Below are positions 1 to 7,218 of a DNA stretch of 64,000 nt, piece after piece. Within the stretch, counting starts at the first letter, position 1, and the number at the start of each line of letters is the position of its first letter. Below the pieces are notes generated by a model. That model was not told where the DNA came from. It ran no database searches and was given only the letters and a program-made list of their open reading frames with translations. The DNA lies in the NCBI RefSeq assembly GCF_948329515.1, contig NZ_CAOJCN010000006.1, positions 226,231 through 290,230 of the forward strand. Direction: 5' to 3'. The DNA is from Cohnella rhizoplanae (GTDB taxonomy: Bacteria; Bacillota; Bacilli; Paenibacillales; Paenibacillaceae). The position numbers and the translations under genes are program-made.

Positions 1-89
1 TCGTGCTGGGCAAGATCTCGTATTGAGCGCGCGCCGACAATTAGGACATTTGCCGACTGCAGCCATGTGCCGATTATGGGGCGGTGGGC

Positions 90-275
90 AATAACAGCAA
101 ATGTGCAGTTATTTTTCCGGATACGGCTTCCAATTAGGCGATTAACTGCAAATGTGCAGTTATTTCCGATGAAATGATCCGATTCATGCAACGACGAGGA
201 AAATAACTGCATTTTTGCATTTATTTTAGTTCGAGCATCGAGAGGCGTAAAAATAACTGCAAATGTGCATTTGTT
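90..275. repeat. Array of four short palindromes, about 51-bp spacing
   Basis: Four near-identical 24-25 bp elements start at 90, 141, 202 and 252. Each is a hairpin of the form AATAACTGCA, AATG loop, TGCAGTTATT; the third and fourth copies are degraded on one arm. Start-to-start spacing is 51, 61 and 50 bp, and the DNA between copies is not conserved. No gene overlaps them. The direct repetition and dyad symmetry are visible in the sequence; the function is unknown. Confidence 0.85.
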
Positions 276-365
276 CGAAGCGACTGTAACGTGCGGCGGA
301 TATACGATATGAAGTTCGCGATACAAGAAAGAGCGCGAAACGGACAATTGGTCGCGGGCATGGAA

Positions 366-635
366 TAGTGGCGGGACGGTCGCAGATGAAGTGTGAGCAT
401 ACGTGCACACATGGAGCAACCGGGGGACTGTCTCAAGTGAAGTGTGGACGTACATGCACACATGGAGCGACGGCAGGACCGTCGCAAGTGAATTGTGAAC
501 GTACGTACGCGCATGGAGCGACCGCGGGACGTTTGCAGATGAAGTGTGAACGTATATCCATACATGGCGCGGCGCGGGACTTCTGGAGATGAAGCGTGAA
601 TCTACGTGTACACATGGAGTCCTGCGACTCCCGTA
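366..635. repeat. 51-bp tandem repeat array, about 4.7 copies
   Basis: Units begin at 386, 437, 488, 539 and 589, with a partial unit before 386. Three are exactly 51 bp and one is 50 bp. Units share the pattern ATGAAGTGTGAACGTACGTG followed by CACACATGGAGCGAC. The unit at 437 carries an inverted repeat GCGACGG/CCGTCGC, and at the aligned place the unit at 589 carries a different one, GGAGTC/GACTCC. Because 51 is a multiple of 3, both strands stay open across the array, but the translations are periodic and have no ribosome site, so the array is treated as non-coding. Confidence 0.85.
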
Positions 636-692
636 ACCTCCGTCCGAGGATGGCTTTGAAAGTGGCTACTTAGTGGAAAGAAGGTGCGGTGG

Positions 693-1679
693 ATGGAGCA
701 TCTGACGGTGGGAACATGGGAGGAACGATACGCAGACGCGGTCATCGCGCTCTGGAACGACGCGGCCGTCCGCGACGGCTACAAGGAGATGACGCAGGAG
801 AGCTTCGCGGAGGTCTTCACGTCGAATCGGTACTTTGATCCGGCCTGCGCGTTCGTGCTGCTGGACGGCGGCGAGATTCGCGGCTTCGCCTGCGGCTGCG
901 CGGGCGACGACCTGCCGCTCGGCGAGGTCGCGGGGTATGTGACCTGCATCGTGCTGGCGGAAGACTGCGACTCGGACGCGAACCGCGCGGTCCTGCTCGA
1001 GGCGCTGGAAGCGCGCTTCCGCGCGCTCGGCAAGCGGCAGTCCGATGTGCTGTTCTTCAACCCGATGCGCCTGCCCTGGTACATACCGGATACGCCGGGC
1101 CACGAGCACAACAATGCGCCCGGCGTAAGGGCGGACGGCGCGTTGTATGCCTTTCTGCTCGATCAGGGCTACGTTGACCGGGCGAGACAGTGCGCGATGT
1201 ACATGCCGCTGACCGACTTCGCGATTCCTGAAGATATCAGGGCGAAGGAAGTCAAGGCCGCGGAGAGCGGCTATACGGTCGAGCTGTTCGATCCGTCCCG
1301 GCATACGGTGCTGACGGAGATGCTGGCCGGCCTCGGCAACCCGGCATGGGAGCGTGAGATTGCAGCCTGCGCGGCGGACGGCGTGCCCGTCGTGATCGCC
1401 GCGGCGCAGGACGGCCGGGCAGCGGGCTTTGCCGGACCGGTCGTGCGCCAGGACAACGGTCGGGGCTACTTTGCCGGTATCGGCGTTCATCCGGACCATG
1501 AGGGCCGGGGGCTCGGGAGCATCCTGTTCTTCAAGCTGTGCGAGGCGCTGCGCGACGTCGGCGCCGAATATATGTCGCTGTTCACGGGGAGCAGCAACCC
1601 CGCGCTGCGAATCTACGAGAAGGCCGGCTTTACGACGGTACGTCAATTTGCGATTATGCGAAAGGAGTTCACAAAATGA
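693..1679 (+). CDS. Tandem-domain GNAT family N-acetyltransferase
   Basis: This 328-residue protein has a degenerate N-terminal GNAT-like half and a canonical C-terminal GNAT half. The C-terminal half shows the acetyl-CoA loop signature GIGVHPDHEGRGLGS near residues 265-280, followed by the usual NPALRIYEKAGF motif. Two-domain GNATs of this size include mycothiol-synthase-like enzymes. The ATG at 693 was chosen over a GTG at 684 because AAAGAAGG lies 8 nt upstream of it. The stop overlaps the next start as ATGA, so it leads the amino-sugar recycling operon. Acetylation of a recovered amino sugar, as GlmA does in clostridia, is an inference from context only. Confidence 0.8.
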   Translation: MEHLTVGTWEERYADAVIALWNDAAVRDGYKEMTQESFAEVFTSNRYFDPACAFVLLDGGEIRGFACGCAGDDLPLGEVAGYVTCIVLAEDCDSDANRAVLLEALEARFRALGKRQSDVLFFNPMRLPWYIPDTPGHEHNNAPGVRADGALYAFLLDQGYVDRARQCAMYMPLTDFAIPEDIRAKEVKAAESGYTVELFDPSRHTVLTEMLAGLGNPAWEREIAACAADGVPVVIAAAQDGRAAGFAGPVVRQDNGRGYFAGIGVHPDHEGRGLGSILFFKLCEALRDVGAEYMSLFTGSSNPALRIYEKAGFTTVRQFAIMRKEFTK

Positions 1680-2380
1680 GCGACAAGCAGACGATATTGG
1701 CCATCGGGGGCCATGTAGGGGATATGGAATTGACGGCGGGCGGCGTGCTCGCGAGCCACTCGCTGAAGGGCGACCGCATCGTGACGTTGGCGCTCACGCC
1801 CGGCGAACGCGGCGTGCCGGCCGGCCAGGACATGGCGGACTACCGGGCGCAGAAGATCCGGGAGGCGCATGCGTTCGCGGACCTGCTCGGAGGCGAAGCG
1901 ATCGTGTTCGATGACATCCCCGACGGCGAGCTGCCGGACGACGCGGCGATCCGCTGGCGCGTATGCGACGTGATTCGCAAGGTGCGGCCGAGCATCATCA
2001 TCACGCATTTTAAGAACAGCATGCACAAGGATCATATGACGACGCACCGGATCGTCAACGACGCTCGCTTCTTCGCGGGTCTGCCTTCGATCGAGCGGGA
2101 GCTGCCGGCTGCCTTCGCGGGCAAGCTGTATTACGCAGAGAACTGGGAGGATGCCGTCGACTATCGCCCTTACGTCTACGTGGACTTCAACCAGGAAGCG
2201 TACGACCTGTGGATCAAGGCGCTGTCGACGCACTGGTTCGTGACCGGCAGCAAGTCCTTCCCTTATATGGAATACTACAAGCATCTGGCCCGCGTGCGCG
2301 GCATCGAGGCGCGCAAGACCTACGCGGAGACGTTCATGGTCCCCGAAGAAACGCTGCGCCTGCGTCAAACGGAGCTGTAA
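1676..2380 (+). CDS. PIG-L/LmbE-family deacetylase-like protein with altered HPDD motif
   Basis: The protein has 234 residues. PIG-L enzymes remove N-acetyl groups from GlcNAc-type substrates using zinc. The family fold is indicated by GGHVGDMELTAGGVLA at residues 11-26, the HKDHMTTHRI zinc-ligand segment and the C-terminal KTYAETF region. The usual AHPDDxE is here GHVGDME: the first His and last Asp (metal ligands) remain, but the Asp that acts as general base is Gly. Activity may therefore be altered. The start at 1676 has AAAGGAG upstream and overlaps the GNAT stop by 4 bp; a longer upstream reading is rejected. The gene ends 3 bp before namZ. Confidence 0.8.
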   Translation: MSDKQTILAIGGHVGDMELTAGGVLASHSLKGDRIVTLALTPGERGVPAGQDMADYRAQKIREAHAFADLLGGEAIVFDDIPDGELPDDAAIRWRVCDVIRKVRPSIIITHFKNSMHKDHMTTHRIVNDARFFAGLPSIERELPAAFAGKLYYAENWEDAVDYRPYVYVDFNQEAYDLWIKALSTHWFVTGSKSFPYMEYYKHLARVRGIEARKTYAETFMVPEETLRLRQTEL

Positions 2381-2383
2381 GCG

Positions 2384-3529
2384 ATGATCCTGAACGGCGT
2401 TGACAATCTCGAGCGGTACGACAGCTTATTCAACGGGAAACGCCTCGGGCTGATTACGGCGCCGACGGGTCTCTCGCGCGGCTTCAAGTCTACGATCGAG
2501 CTGCTGCACGAGCGCTACGAGCTGGCGGCGCTGTTCTCGCCCGAGCACGGCGTGCGCGGAAATCTGGATGCCGGCGCGCTGGTCGATACGTATACCGACG
2601 AGCGGACGGGCGTGCCGGTATATAGCTTGTACCGACGCGACTCCAAGCGGCTGACCCAGGAGATGCTGGACGCGGTCGACATGGTCGTCTACGACATCCA
2701 GGACGTCGGCGTACGCTATTATACGTTTATCTACACGATGCTCTATGCCCTCGAGGACTGCGCGAAGGCGGGCAAGCCGTTCGTGGTGCTGGATCGCATC
2801 AACCCGCTGGACGGCGTCACGGTCGAAGGCAATGTGCTGAAGGACGGCTTCCGGTCGTTCGTCGGAGGCTATCCGCTCTGCGTGAGGTACGGACTGACGG
2901 CGGGCGAGGTCGCAGCGATGGCGAACGCGCAGCAGGGCTGGGACGCCGATCTGCACGTCGTCCGCTGCGAGGGTTGGACGCGGGACATGCTGTTCCCGGA
3001 CACGGGGCGGCTCTGGATCCATCCGTCGATCGGCATCCCGCGGTTCGAGACGGCGCTGCTGTACGGCGGCACGTGCCTGTTCGAGGGGACCAATCTGTCG
3101 GAGGGACGAGGGACGACCTTCCCGTTCGAGATGATCGGAGCGCCCTACATCGACGCGGAACGGCTCGCGGCCGAGATGAACGGCCTGTCGCTGCCCGGCG
3201 TTTTTTTCCGGCCCGCTTACTTCAAGCCTTCCTTCTCCAAGCATCAGGGCGCGTTCTGCCGGGGCGTGCAGCTTCACGTGACCGACGCCCGCTCAGTTCG
3301 GCCGCTCGAGACCGGCGTGTCCCTGCTCTACGCGATCAAGCGGAATTACGAGGCCTTCTCGTTCCTGCCGCCGCTCCGCGAGGGGTCGCGGCCGTTCATC
3401 GACCTGCTCGGCGGAGACGACGCGTACCGGGCGGATGGCGCAGAGGCGGACGTGCCCGGCTTGCTCGAGCGCTTCCGCGAGGAGAGCCTGGCGTTCGGAG
3501 AGACGAAGAAGCAGTTCCATCTGTATTAA
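2384..3529 (+). CDS. namZ: Exo-beta-N-acetylmuramidase NamZ (DUF1343 family)
   Basis: At 381 residues this matches the DUF1343 family (B. subtilis YbbC/NamZ), which removes non-reducing terminal MurNAc from peptidoglycan fragments. Recognisable segments are LFSPEHGVRGN near 52-62, VYDIQDVGVRYYTFIYTM near 103-120, LDRINPLDG near 137 and the LSEGRGTTFPFE block near 238-249. No signal peptide is visible, unlike secreted family members, so it may act in the cytoplasm on imported fragments; this is an inference. The start is ATG at 2384, with GGAG about 10 nt upstream inside the preceding gene. It sits next to nagZ as in the B. subtilis MurNAc recycling cluster. Confidence 0.9.
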   Translation: MILNGVDNLERYDSLFNGKRLGLITAPTGLSRGFKSTIELLHERYELAALFSPEHGVRGNLDAGALVDTYTDERTGVPVYSLYRRDSKRLTQEMLDAVDMVVYDIQDVGVRYYTFIYTMLYALEDCAKAGKPFVVLDRINPLDGVTVEGNVLKDGFRSFVGGYPLCVRYGLTAGEVAAMANAQQGWDADLHVVRCEGWTRDMLFPDTGRLWIHPSIGIPRFETALLYGGTCLFEGTNLSEGRGTTFPFEMIGAPYIDAERLAAEMNGLSLPGVFFRPAYFKPSFSKHQGAFCRGVQLHVTDARSVRPLETGVSLLYAIKRNYEAFSFLPPLREGSRPFIDLLGGDDAYRADGAEADVPGLLERFREESLAFGETKKQFHLY

Positions 3530-3535
3530 AACGAA

Positions 3536-3592
3536 GCCGCGGATAACCGGAACGCTGCGAATGCGCAGCCGCCCGGTTGCCGCGTTTCTTTT
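3536..3592 (+). terminator. Imperfect hairpin with T-rich tail between namZ and nagZ
   Basis: Left arm CCGCGGATAACCGG (3537-3550) pairs with CCGGTTGCCGCG (3573-3584). The loop is itself partly self-complementary (GCTGCGAATGCGCAGC), and TTTCTTTT follows. It lies 7 bp after the namZ stop and 16 bp before the nagZ start, so it may be a partial terminator that lowers expression of the downstream genes. Confidence 0.6.
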
Positions 3593-3608
3593 GGGGGGGA
3601 ATCGGATC

Positions 3609-5195
3609 ATGGCGAGCAAGGAAGGCGCGTACGCCCGTCCGCAGTCGCTGCGGGAGAAAATCGGCCAGCTGATCGTCACGGGATTCCCGGGGACGGCCGT
3701 CACGGCGGATCTCGAAGCGCTCGTGCGGGAATGGAAGATCGGCAACATCATCCTGTTCGCCCACAACGCGGAGAACAAGGCGCAGCTCGCGCGGCTGTGC
3801 GGAGAGCTGCAGAGGTTGATCGAAGCGGGCACAGGATATCCTGCGTTGATCTCGATCGATCAGGAGGGCGGCCGGGTGACGCGCCTCCCGCGCGACGCCG
3901 TGAACGTCCCTGGCGCGATGGCGATCGCGGCCACGGGCGATCCGGGGAACGCGCGCGCGGCCGGCCGGATCACGGCGGCGGAGCTGCGGGCGCTGGGGAT
4001 CAACTTCAATCTGGCGCCGGTCCTCGATATCAACAACAACAAGCGCAACCCCGTCATCAACGTCCGGTCGTACGGCGATACGGCGGAGACGGTGTCCGAG
4101 TACGGCGTCGAGATGCTGCGCGGCCTCCGGGAGGGCGGCGTGCTGGCGGCGCTCAAGCACTTCCCGGGGCATGGAGACACCGAGGTCGATTCCCATCTGG
4201 GCCTGCCGTCGTCGGGCAAGACGCTGGCGGATCTCGAGGCGCTGGAGCTGTTGCCCTTCAGGGCGGCGATCGCGGAAGGCGCCGAGGCGATCATGGTCGC
4301 GCATATGATGTTCCCGGAGATCGAGCCGCGGCGGGTGCCGGCGACGATGTCGCCCGCGATCGTCGGGGAGCTGCTGAAGGGCAAGCTCGGCTACGGGGGT
4401 CTCATCGTCTCGGATTGCCTGGAGATGGATGCGGTGAAAAAGTATTACGGCACGGCGCAAGGCGCGCTCGGCGCCCTGAAGGCGGGCATCCACCTGCTGT
4501 TCGTCAGCCACACGCCGTCGCTCGTCCGGGAGACGGCGCAGGTCATCGAGCAGGCCGTGCTGTCCGGCGAGCTGCCGATGGAGACGCTGGAAGCGGCGGT
4601 CGATCAGGTGCTGTATTATAAGGGGAAATACGCATCGGGCATAGAAGCGCCGCCGTTGTCCGTGGTGGGCTGCGAGGCGCATCGGCTGGAAGCGGCCGCG
4701 ATCGCGGCGGCAGGCATCTGTCTGGCGAGCGGGAGTCTGGAGCCCGTGGCTCCGGGCGGCACAGGGACGCTGTTCGCGGGCAGTTACCCGTACCGCGCCG
4801 ACCAGGCGTCCAGCCAGGTGCGGGCGGGACTCAGCTTCCCGGACGCGATGGCGGACCGGCTCGGCGGCGCGCGGCTGCTCGCGGCCATCGATCCGGACGA
4901 GGCCGAGATCGGGCGCTTGCTGCGCGAGGCGGAGGGCTATGGGCAGGTCGTGTACGGGCTGTACAACGGGCTCGACAACCCGGGGCAGCTTGAGGCGGTA
5001 CGCCGGCTCGCGGCGGCGGGCAAACGGGTGACGGCGGTCGCCCTCGGCAAGCCGTACGACCTTGAGGCGCTGGACGACATCGCATGCGGGCTCGCGGCGT
5101 TCGAGTATACCGCGCTGTCGCTGGACGCGGTCGCGCGGGTGCTGGCGGGAGAGATCGCGCCGGCGGGAAGCATCGGGAATGTCTGGCATCGCTGA
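3609..5195 (+). CDS. nagZ: Beta-N-acetylhexosaminidase NagZ (GH3)
   Basis: This 528-residue GH3 enzyme releases non-reducing GlcNAc from muropeptide disaccharides. Visible motifs are the SIDQEGGRVTRLP block, the KHFPGHGDTEVDSH active-site loop that carries the Asp-His dyad of NagZ enzymes, and LIVSDCLEMDAV containing the nucleophile Asp. About 200 residues follow the barrel, consistent with the second alpha/beta domain of Gram-positive NagZ (YbbD). The ATG at 3609 has a GGGGGGG run 9-10 nt upstream; the frame is open further upstream but has no better start. No signal peptide is visible. It lies between namZ and the sugar kinase. Confidence 0.92.
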   Translation: MASKEGAYARPQSLREKIGQLIVTGFPGTAVTADLEALVREWKIGNIILFAHNAENKAQLARLCGELQRLIEAGTGYPALISIDQEGGRVTRLPRDAVNVPGAMAIAATGDPGNARAAGRITAAELRALGINFNLAPVLDINNNKRNPVINVRSYGDTAETVSEYGVEMLRGLREGGVLAALKHFPGHGDTEVDSHLGLPSSGKTLADLEALELLPFRAAIAEGAEAIMVAHMMFPEIEPRRVPATMSPAIVGELLKGKLGYGGLIVSDCLEMDAVKKYYGTAQGALGALKAGIHLLFVSHTPSLVRETAQVIEQAVLSGELPMETLEAAVDQVLYYKGKYASGIEAPPLSVVGCEAHRLEAAAIAAAGICLASGSLEPVAPGGTGTLFAGSYPYRADQASSQVRAGLSFPDAMADRLGGARLLAAIDPDEAEIGRLLREAEGYGQVVYGLYNGLDNPGQLEAVRRLAAAGKRVTAVALGKPYDLEALDDIACGLAAFEYTALSLDAVARVLAGEIAPAGSIGNVWHR

Positions 5196-5242
5196 GACGA
5201 CGACTTGGCCCATTATGACGAACAGAAGGCGGGGAAGCGCGG

Positions 5243-6154
5243 ATGAAGTATGCGGCGGGACTGGACGGGGGCGGCACGAAAACGGCCGTCACCGTGCTCG
5301 ACGAGAACGGGCGAACGGCGCTCTCGTTCGAGTCCGGCGGGATCAACTATAACGGGCGGGACGAGGCGGATATCCAGCGCAGCCTGGCGGAGATCGCGGA
5401 CGCGATCGCGGCAGCCTGCGGCGGGCCGGACGCCTGCGCGCAGATGGTCGTCGGCGCGGCCGGCGTCAGCAACCCGGCGGTGCCCGGCCGTCTGGTCTCC
5501 GCGCTGCGGGATGCCGGCTACCGGGGCGGCGTGCATGTCGTGGGCGATCACGAGACCGCGTTGTTCGGCGCGCTGGGGCGCGAGCACGGCATGATCCTGA
5601 TCGCGGGCACCGGCTCGATCTGCTTCGGCCGGAGCGAGTCGGGCCAGGTTCACCGGACGGGGGGCTTCGGCTACCTCATCGACGACGAAGGCAGCGGCTA
5701 CAGCATCGGCCGCGATCTGCTAGCGGCCGTCGTCCGGTCCCATGACGGCCGCGCGCCGGCGACCGCGCTGACGGAGATGGTATATGACCGGCTCGGCATC
5801 GGCACCGTGGGAGAGATCGTCAGCTTCGTCTACGACCGCAGCACGGGCAAGCAGGACATCGCTGCGCTCGCGCCGCTGCTCTCGGTCGCCTGCGCGCTTG
5901 GCGACGAGGCCGCGCTGCGGATCGCGGAGCGCACCGCGGCCGAGCTGGTAGAGCTGGTGCTGCCGGTCGCGGAGCGCCTGTCGCTGGGCGACGGCGAGCT
6001 GGCGATGGCGGGCAGCGTGCTGCTGCGCAGCGAGCAGGTGCGCGAGGCGTTCGTTGCCCGGCTGCGGGCAGCGTGCCCGGGCGTACGGGCGATCACGCCC
6101 CGCCGGGACGCCTCGGCCGGCGCCGCGCTGATGGCGCTGCGCATGCTGCAGTAG
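5243..6154 (+). CDS. BadF/BadG-family N-acetylmuramate/N-acetylglucosamine kinase
   Basis: This 303-residue ASKHA-fold kinase carries the phosphate-binding loop GLDGGGTKTAV at residues 6-16, an adenosine/phosphate motif IAGTGSICFGRS and the conserved GGFGYLIDDEGSGYSIG block. The BadF/BadG family includes MurK of Clostridium, which phosphorylates MurNAc and GlcNAc, and eukaryotic GlcNAc kinase. Following NamZ and NagZ, it would trap the released sugars as 6-phosphates or 1-phosphates; the exact position cannot be told from sequence. The start has GAAGGCGGGG upstream. It is the last gene of the operon, and half a terminator hairpin follows 5 nt after the stop. Confidence 0.85.
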   Translation: MKYAAGLDGGGTKTAVTVLDENGRTALSFESGGINYNGRDEADIQRSLAEIADAIAAACGGPDACAQMVVGAAGVSNPAVPGRLVSALRDAGYRGGVHVVGDHETALFGALGREHGMILIAGTGSICFGRSESGQVHRTGGFGYLIDDEGSGYSIGRDLLAAVVRSHDGRAPATALTEMVYDRLGIGTVGEIVSFVYDRSTGKQDIAALAPLLSVACALGDEAALRIAERTAAELVELVLPVAERLSLGDGELAMAGSVLLRSEQVREAFVARLRAACPGVRAITPRRDASAGAALMALRMLQ

Positions 6155-6159
6155 GGATG

Positions 6160-6173
6160 AGGGCCTTTCCGTC
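6160..6173 (+). terminator. Left arm of a terminator interrupted by the mobile island
   Basis: AGGGCCTTTCCGTC lies 5 nt after the kinase stop. It is complementary, with small bulges, to GACCGGAAGGGCCCT at 9271-9285, which is followed by a T-rich tail. The two arms sit exactly at the outer edges of the IS-bounded island, so they look like one intrinsic terminator split in its loop. Confidence 0.6.
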
Positions 6174-6729
6174 ATCGAGGATGACCCGTGTAAATGACAC
6201 TTCAAAAAAGAGTGTTAAGCAATCGAAAGAAGATGATTCCTGTATTGTACAGGGGTCATCTTCTTTCGTTCCCATTGATATCTGTGGTGATTGTAATTAT
6301 GCAAGTAGCGATCGACTTGCAGCTTTAATTCCTCCAGTGTGGAGCAATTTCGACTCGCAACATGGTCTTTCATATGACCATAGAAGGACTCTTGCGGGCA
6401 TTGTCCCAGCAGTTTCCTCGCCTAGTTATGGACTGGCCTGGCCGGTTCTTCCGTAGGAGCTTTTTGTATTGGGGACTTGTATAGTGACAGTCTTGATCAG
6501 ATTGGATAAAGGCATTTTTATGCAGCTTTAATCGTCGTTGCTTTTTGAGATGATTGATCGTGTCTATCGCCGAAGAAAGAGTGAGGCGATTGGAAGGGTT
6601 ATACGCCAGCAATTCTCCCGGGAAGCATCCAGAATATAACCGCTTGAACTCATCTAAAGTCGGGCATACAAAAAGGCCCCCATAGCCTAAACACCTTTTA
6701 AAAGTGTCCAGTCTATGGGGGCCAGTTTG
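6174..6729 (-). mobile_element. IS3-family (IS150-like) insertion sequence remnant, copy 1
   Basis: The right end (6664-6729), with its GGCCCCCATAG/CTATGGGGGCC hairpin, matches copy 2 at 9214-9270. The left end is degraded but shares AATGACACTT and the sequence that follows with 8785 onward. The element is about 0.55 kb, less than half a typical IS3 element, and keeps mainly the 3' part of the transposase. It lacks sequence that copy 2 retains near 9120-9200 and retains sequence missing from copy 2, so the two copies decayed independently. Confidence 0.8.
6215..6612 (-). pseudogene. IS3-family transposase C-terminal fragment, frameshifted
   Basis: The minus-strand reading gives the DDE transposase core QSDQDCHYTSPQYKKLLRK and RRGNCWDNA, typical of IS3/IS150 OrfB. 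Just after WDNA (about 6395-6405) an extra base shifts the frame; continuing in the new frame gives ESFYGHMKDHV and RYLHNYNHHRYQWERKKM to a stop at 6215. The catalytic HSDQ is QSDQ here. The N-terminal two thirds are missing, so it cannot be active. Confidence 0.85.
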
Positions 6730-6753
6730 TAATGTGGCATCTCCTTGTTTTCG

Positions 6754-7167
6754 CTAACTAATCACATCTATTTCCATAGCCTCTAATACAGAGCCATAAA
6801 TAAAAAGCCAAAATTGAACTTTCTTATCTCTGTTCTTTTCTAGCTCCTCGACCGACAAAGTACGTTTTTTATCCCCGTCTAACATGTAAATCCTTGTATT
6901 GTCAGTGATGGCGATAGCGTGATAATCGGATGAATCTTGATATTTTTTATTATATTCCTCGAAATCTTCACCAGTGGGAGAGAAATCAGCCAGACTAAGA
7001 AAATACTTTTCGTTCAAATCTGTGATTAGTTTCCCTCTAGCTTTGACAACTGTTTTGATAACTCCTGAAGATTGATGCAATTCATCTCTATTTATTTCTG
7101 GTTTTGATGAACAAGCAGAGACAAGTAAACTAAGGAGAAGAAGAATTAACAATCTTTTTAAGCGCAT
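6754..7167 (-). CDS. Small lipoprotein of unknown function
   Basis: The 137-residue product begins MRLKRLLILLLLSLLVSAC, a type II signal peptide with lipobox LVSAC, so it should be lipid-anchored on the outer face of the membrane. The mature part is charged and about 118 residues long, with no family I recognise. An ATG 12 nt further upstream overlaps the GGAGG ribosome site, so the start at 7167 (GGAGG, 5-nt spacing) is preferred. It lies 51 bp downstream of the secreted-protein gene in the same direction and is probably co-transcribed with it. Base use is AT-rich like its partner. An immunity-type or accessory role is only a guess. Confidence 0.8.
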   Translation of the reverse strand: MRLKRLLILLLLSLLVSACSSKPEINRDELHQSSGVIKTVVKARGKLITDLNEKYFLSLADFSPTGEDFEEYNKKYQDSSDYHAIAITDNTRIYMLDGDKKRTLSVEELEKNRDKKVQFWLFIYGSVLEAMEIDVIS

Positions 7168-7218
7168 GTCATCCTCCAAAATTCAAGACCCATATTATGA
7201 AATATGGGTCTTAAATTA

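Noticed and set aside
221..565. Open frames of 60-114 codons on both strands across the first arrays
   Set aside because: Their translations simply repeat every 17 residues because the DNA repeat is 51 bp. No ribosome site or plausible protein composition was seen.
366..635. CRISPR array
   Set aside because: Units are similar along their whole length with no unique spacers, repeats vary, and no cas gene is nearby. The same reasoning applies to the arrays at 9312 and 12311.
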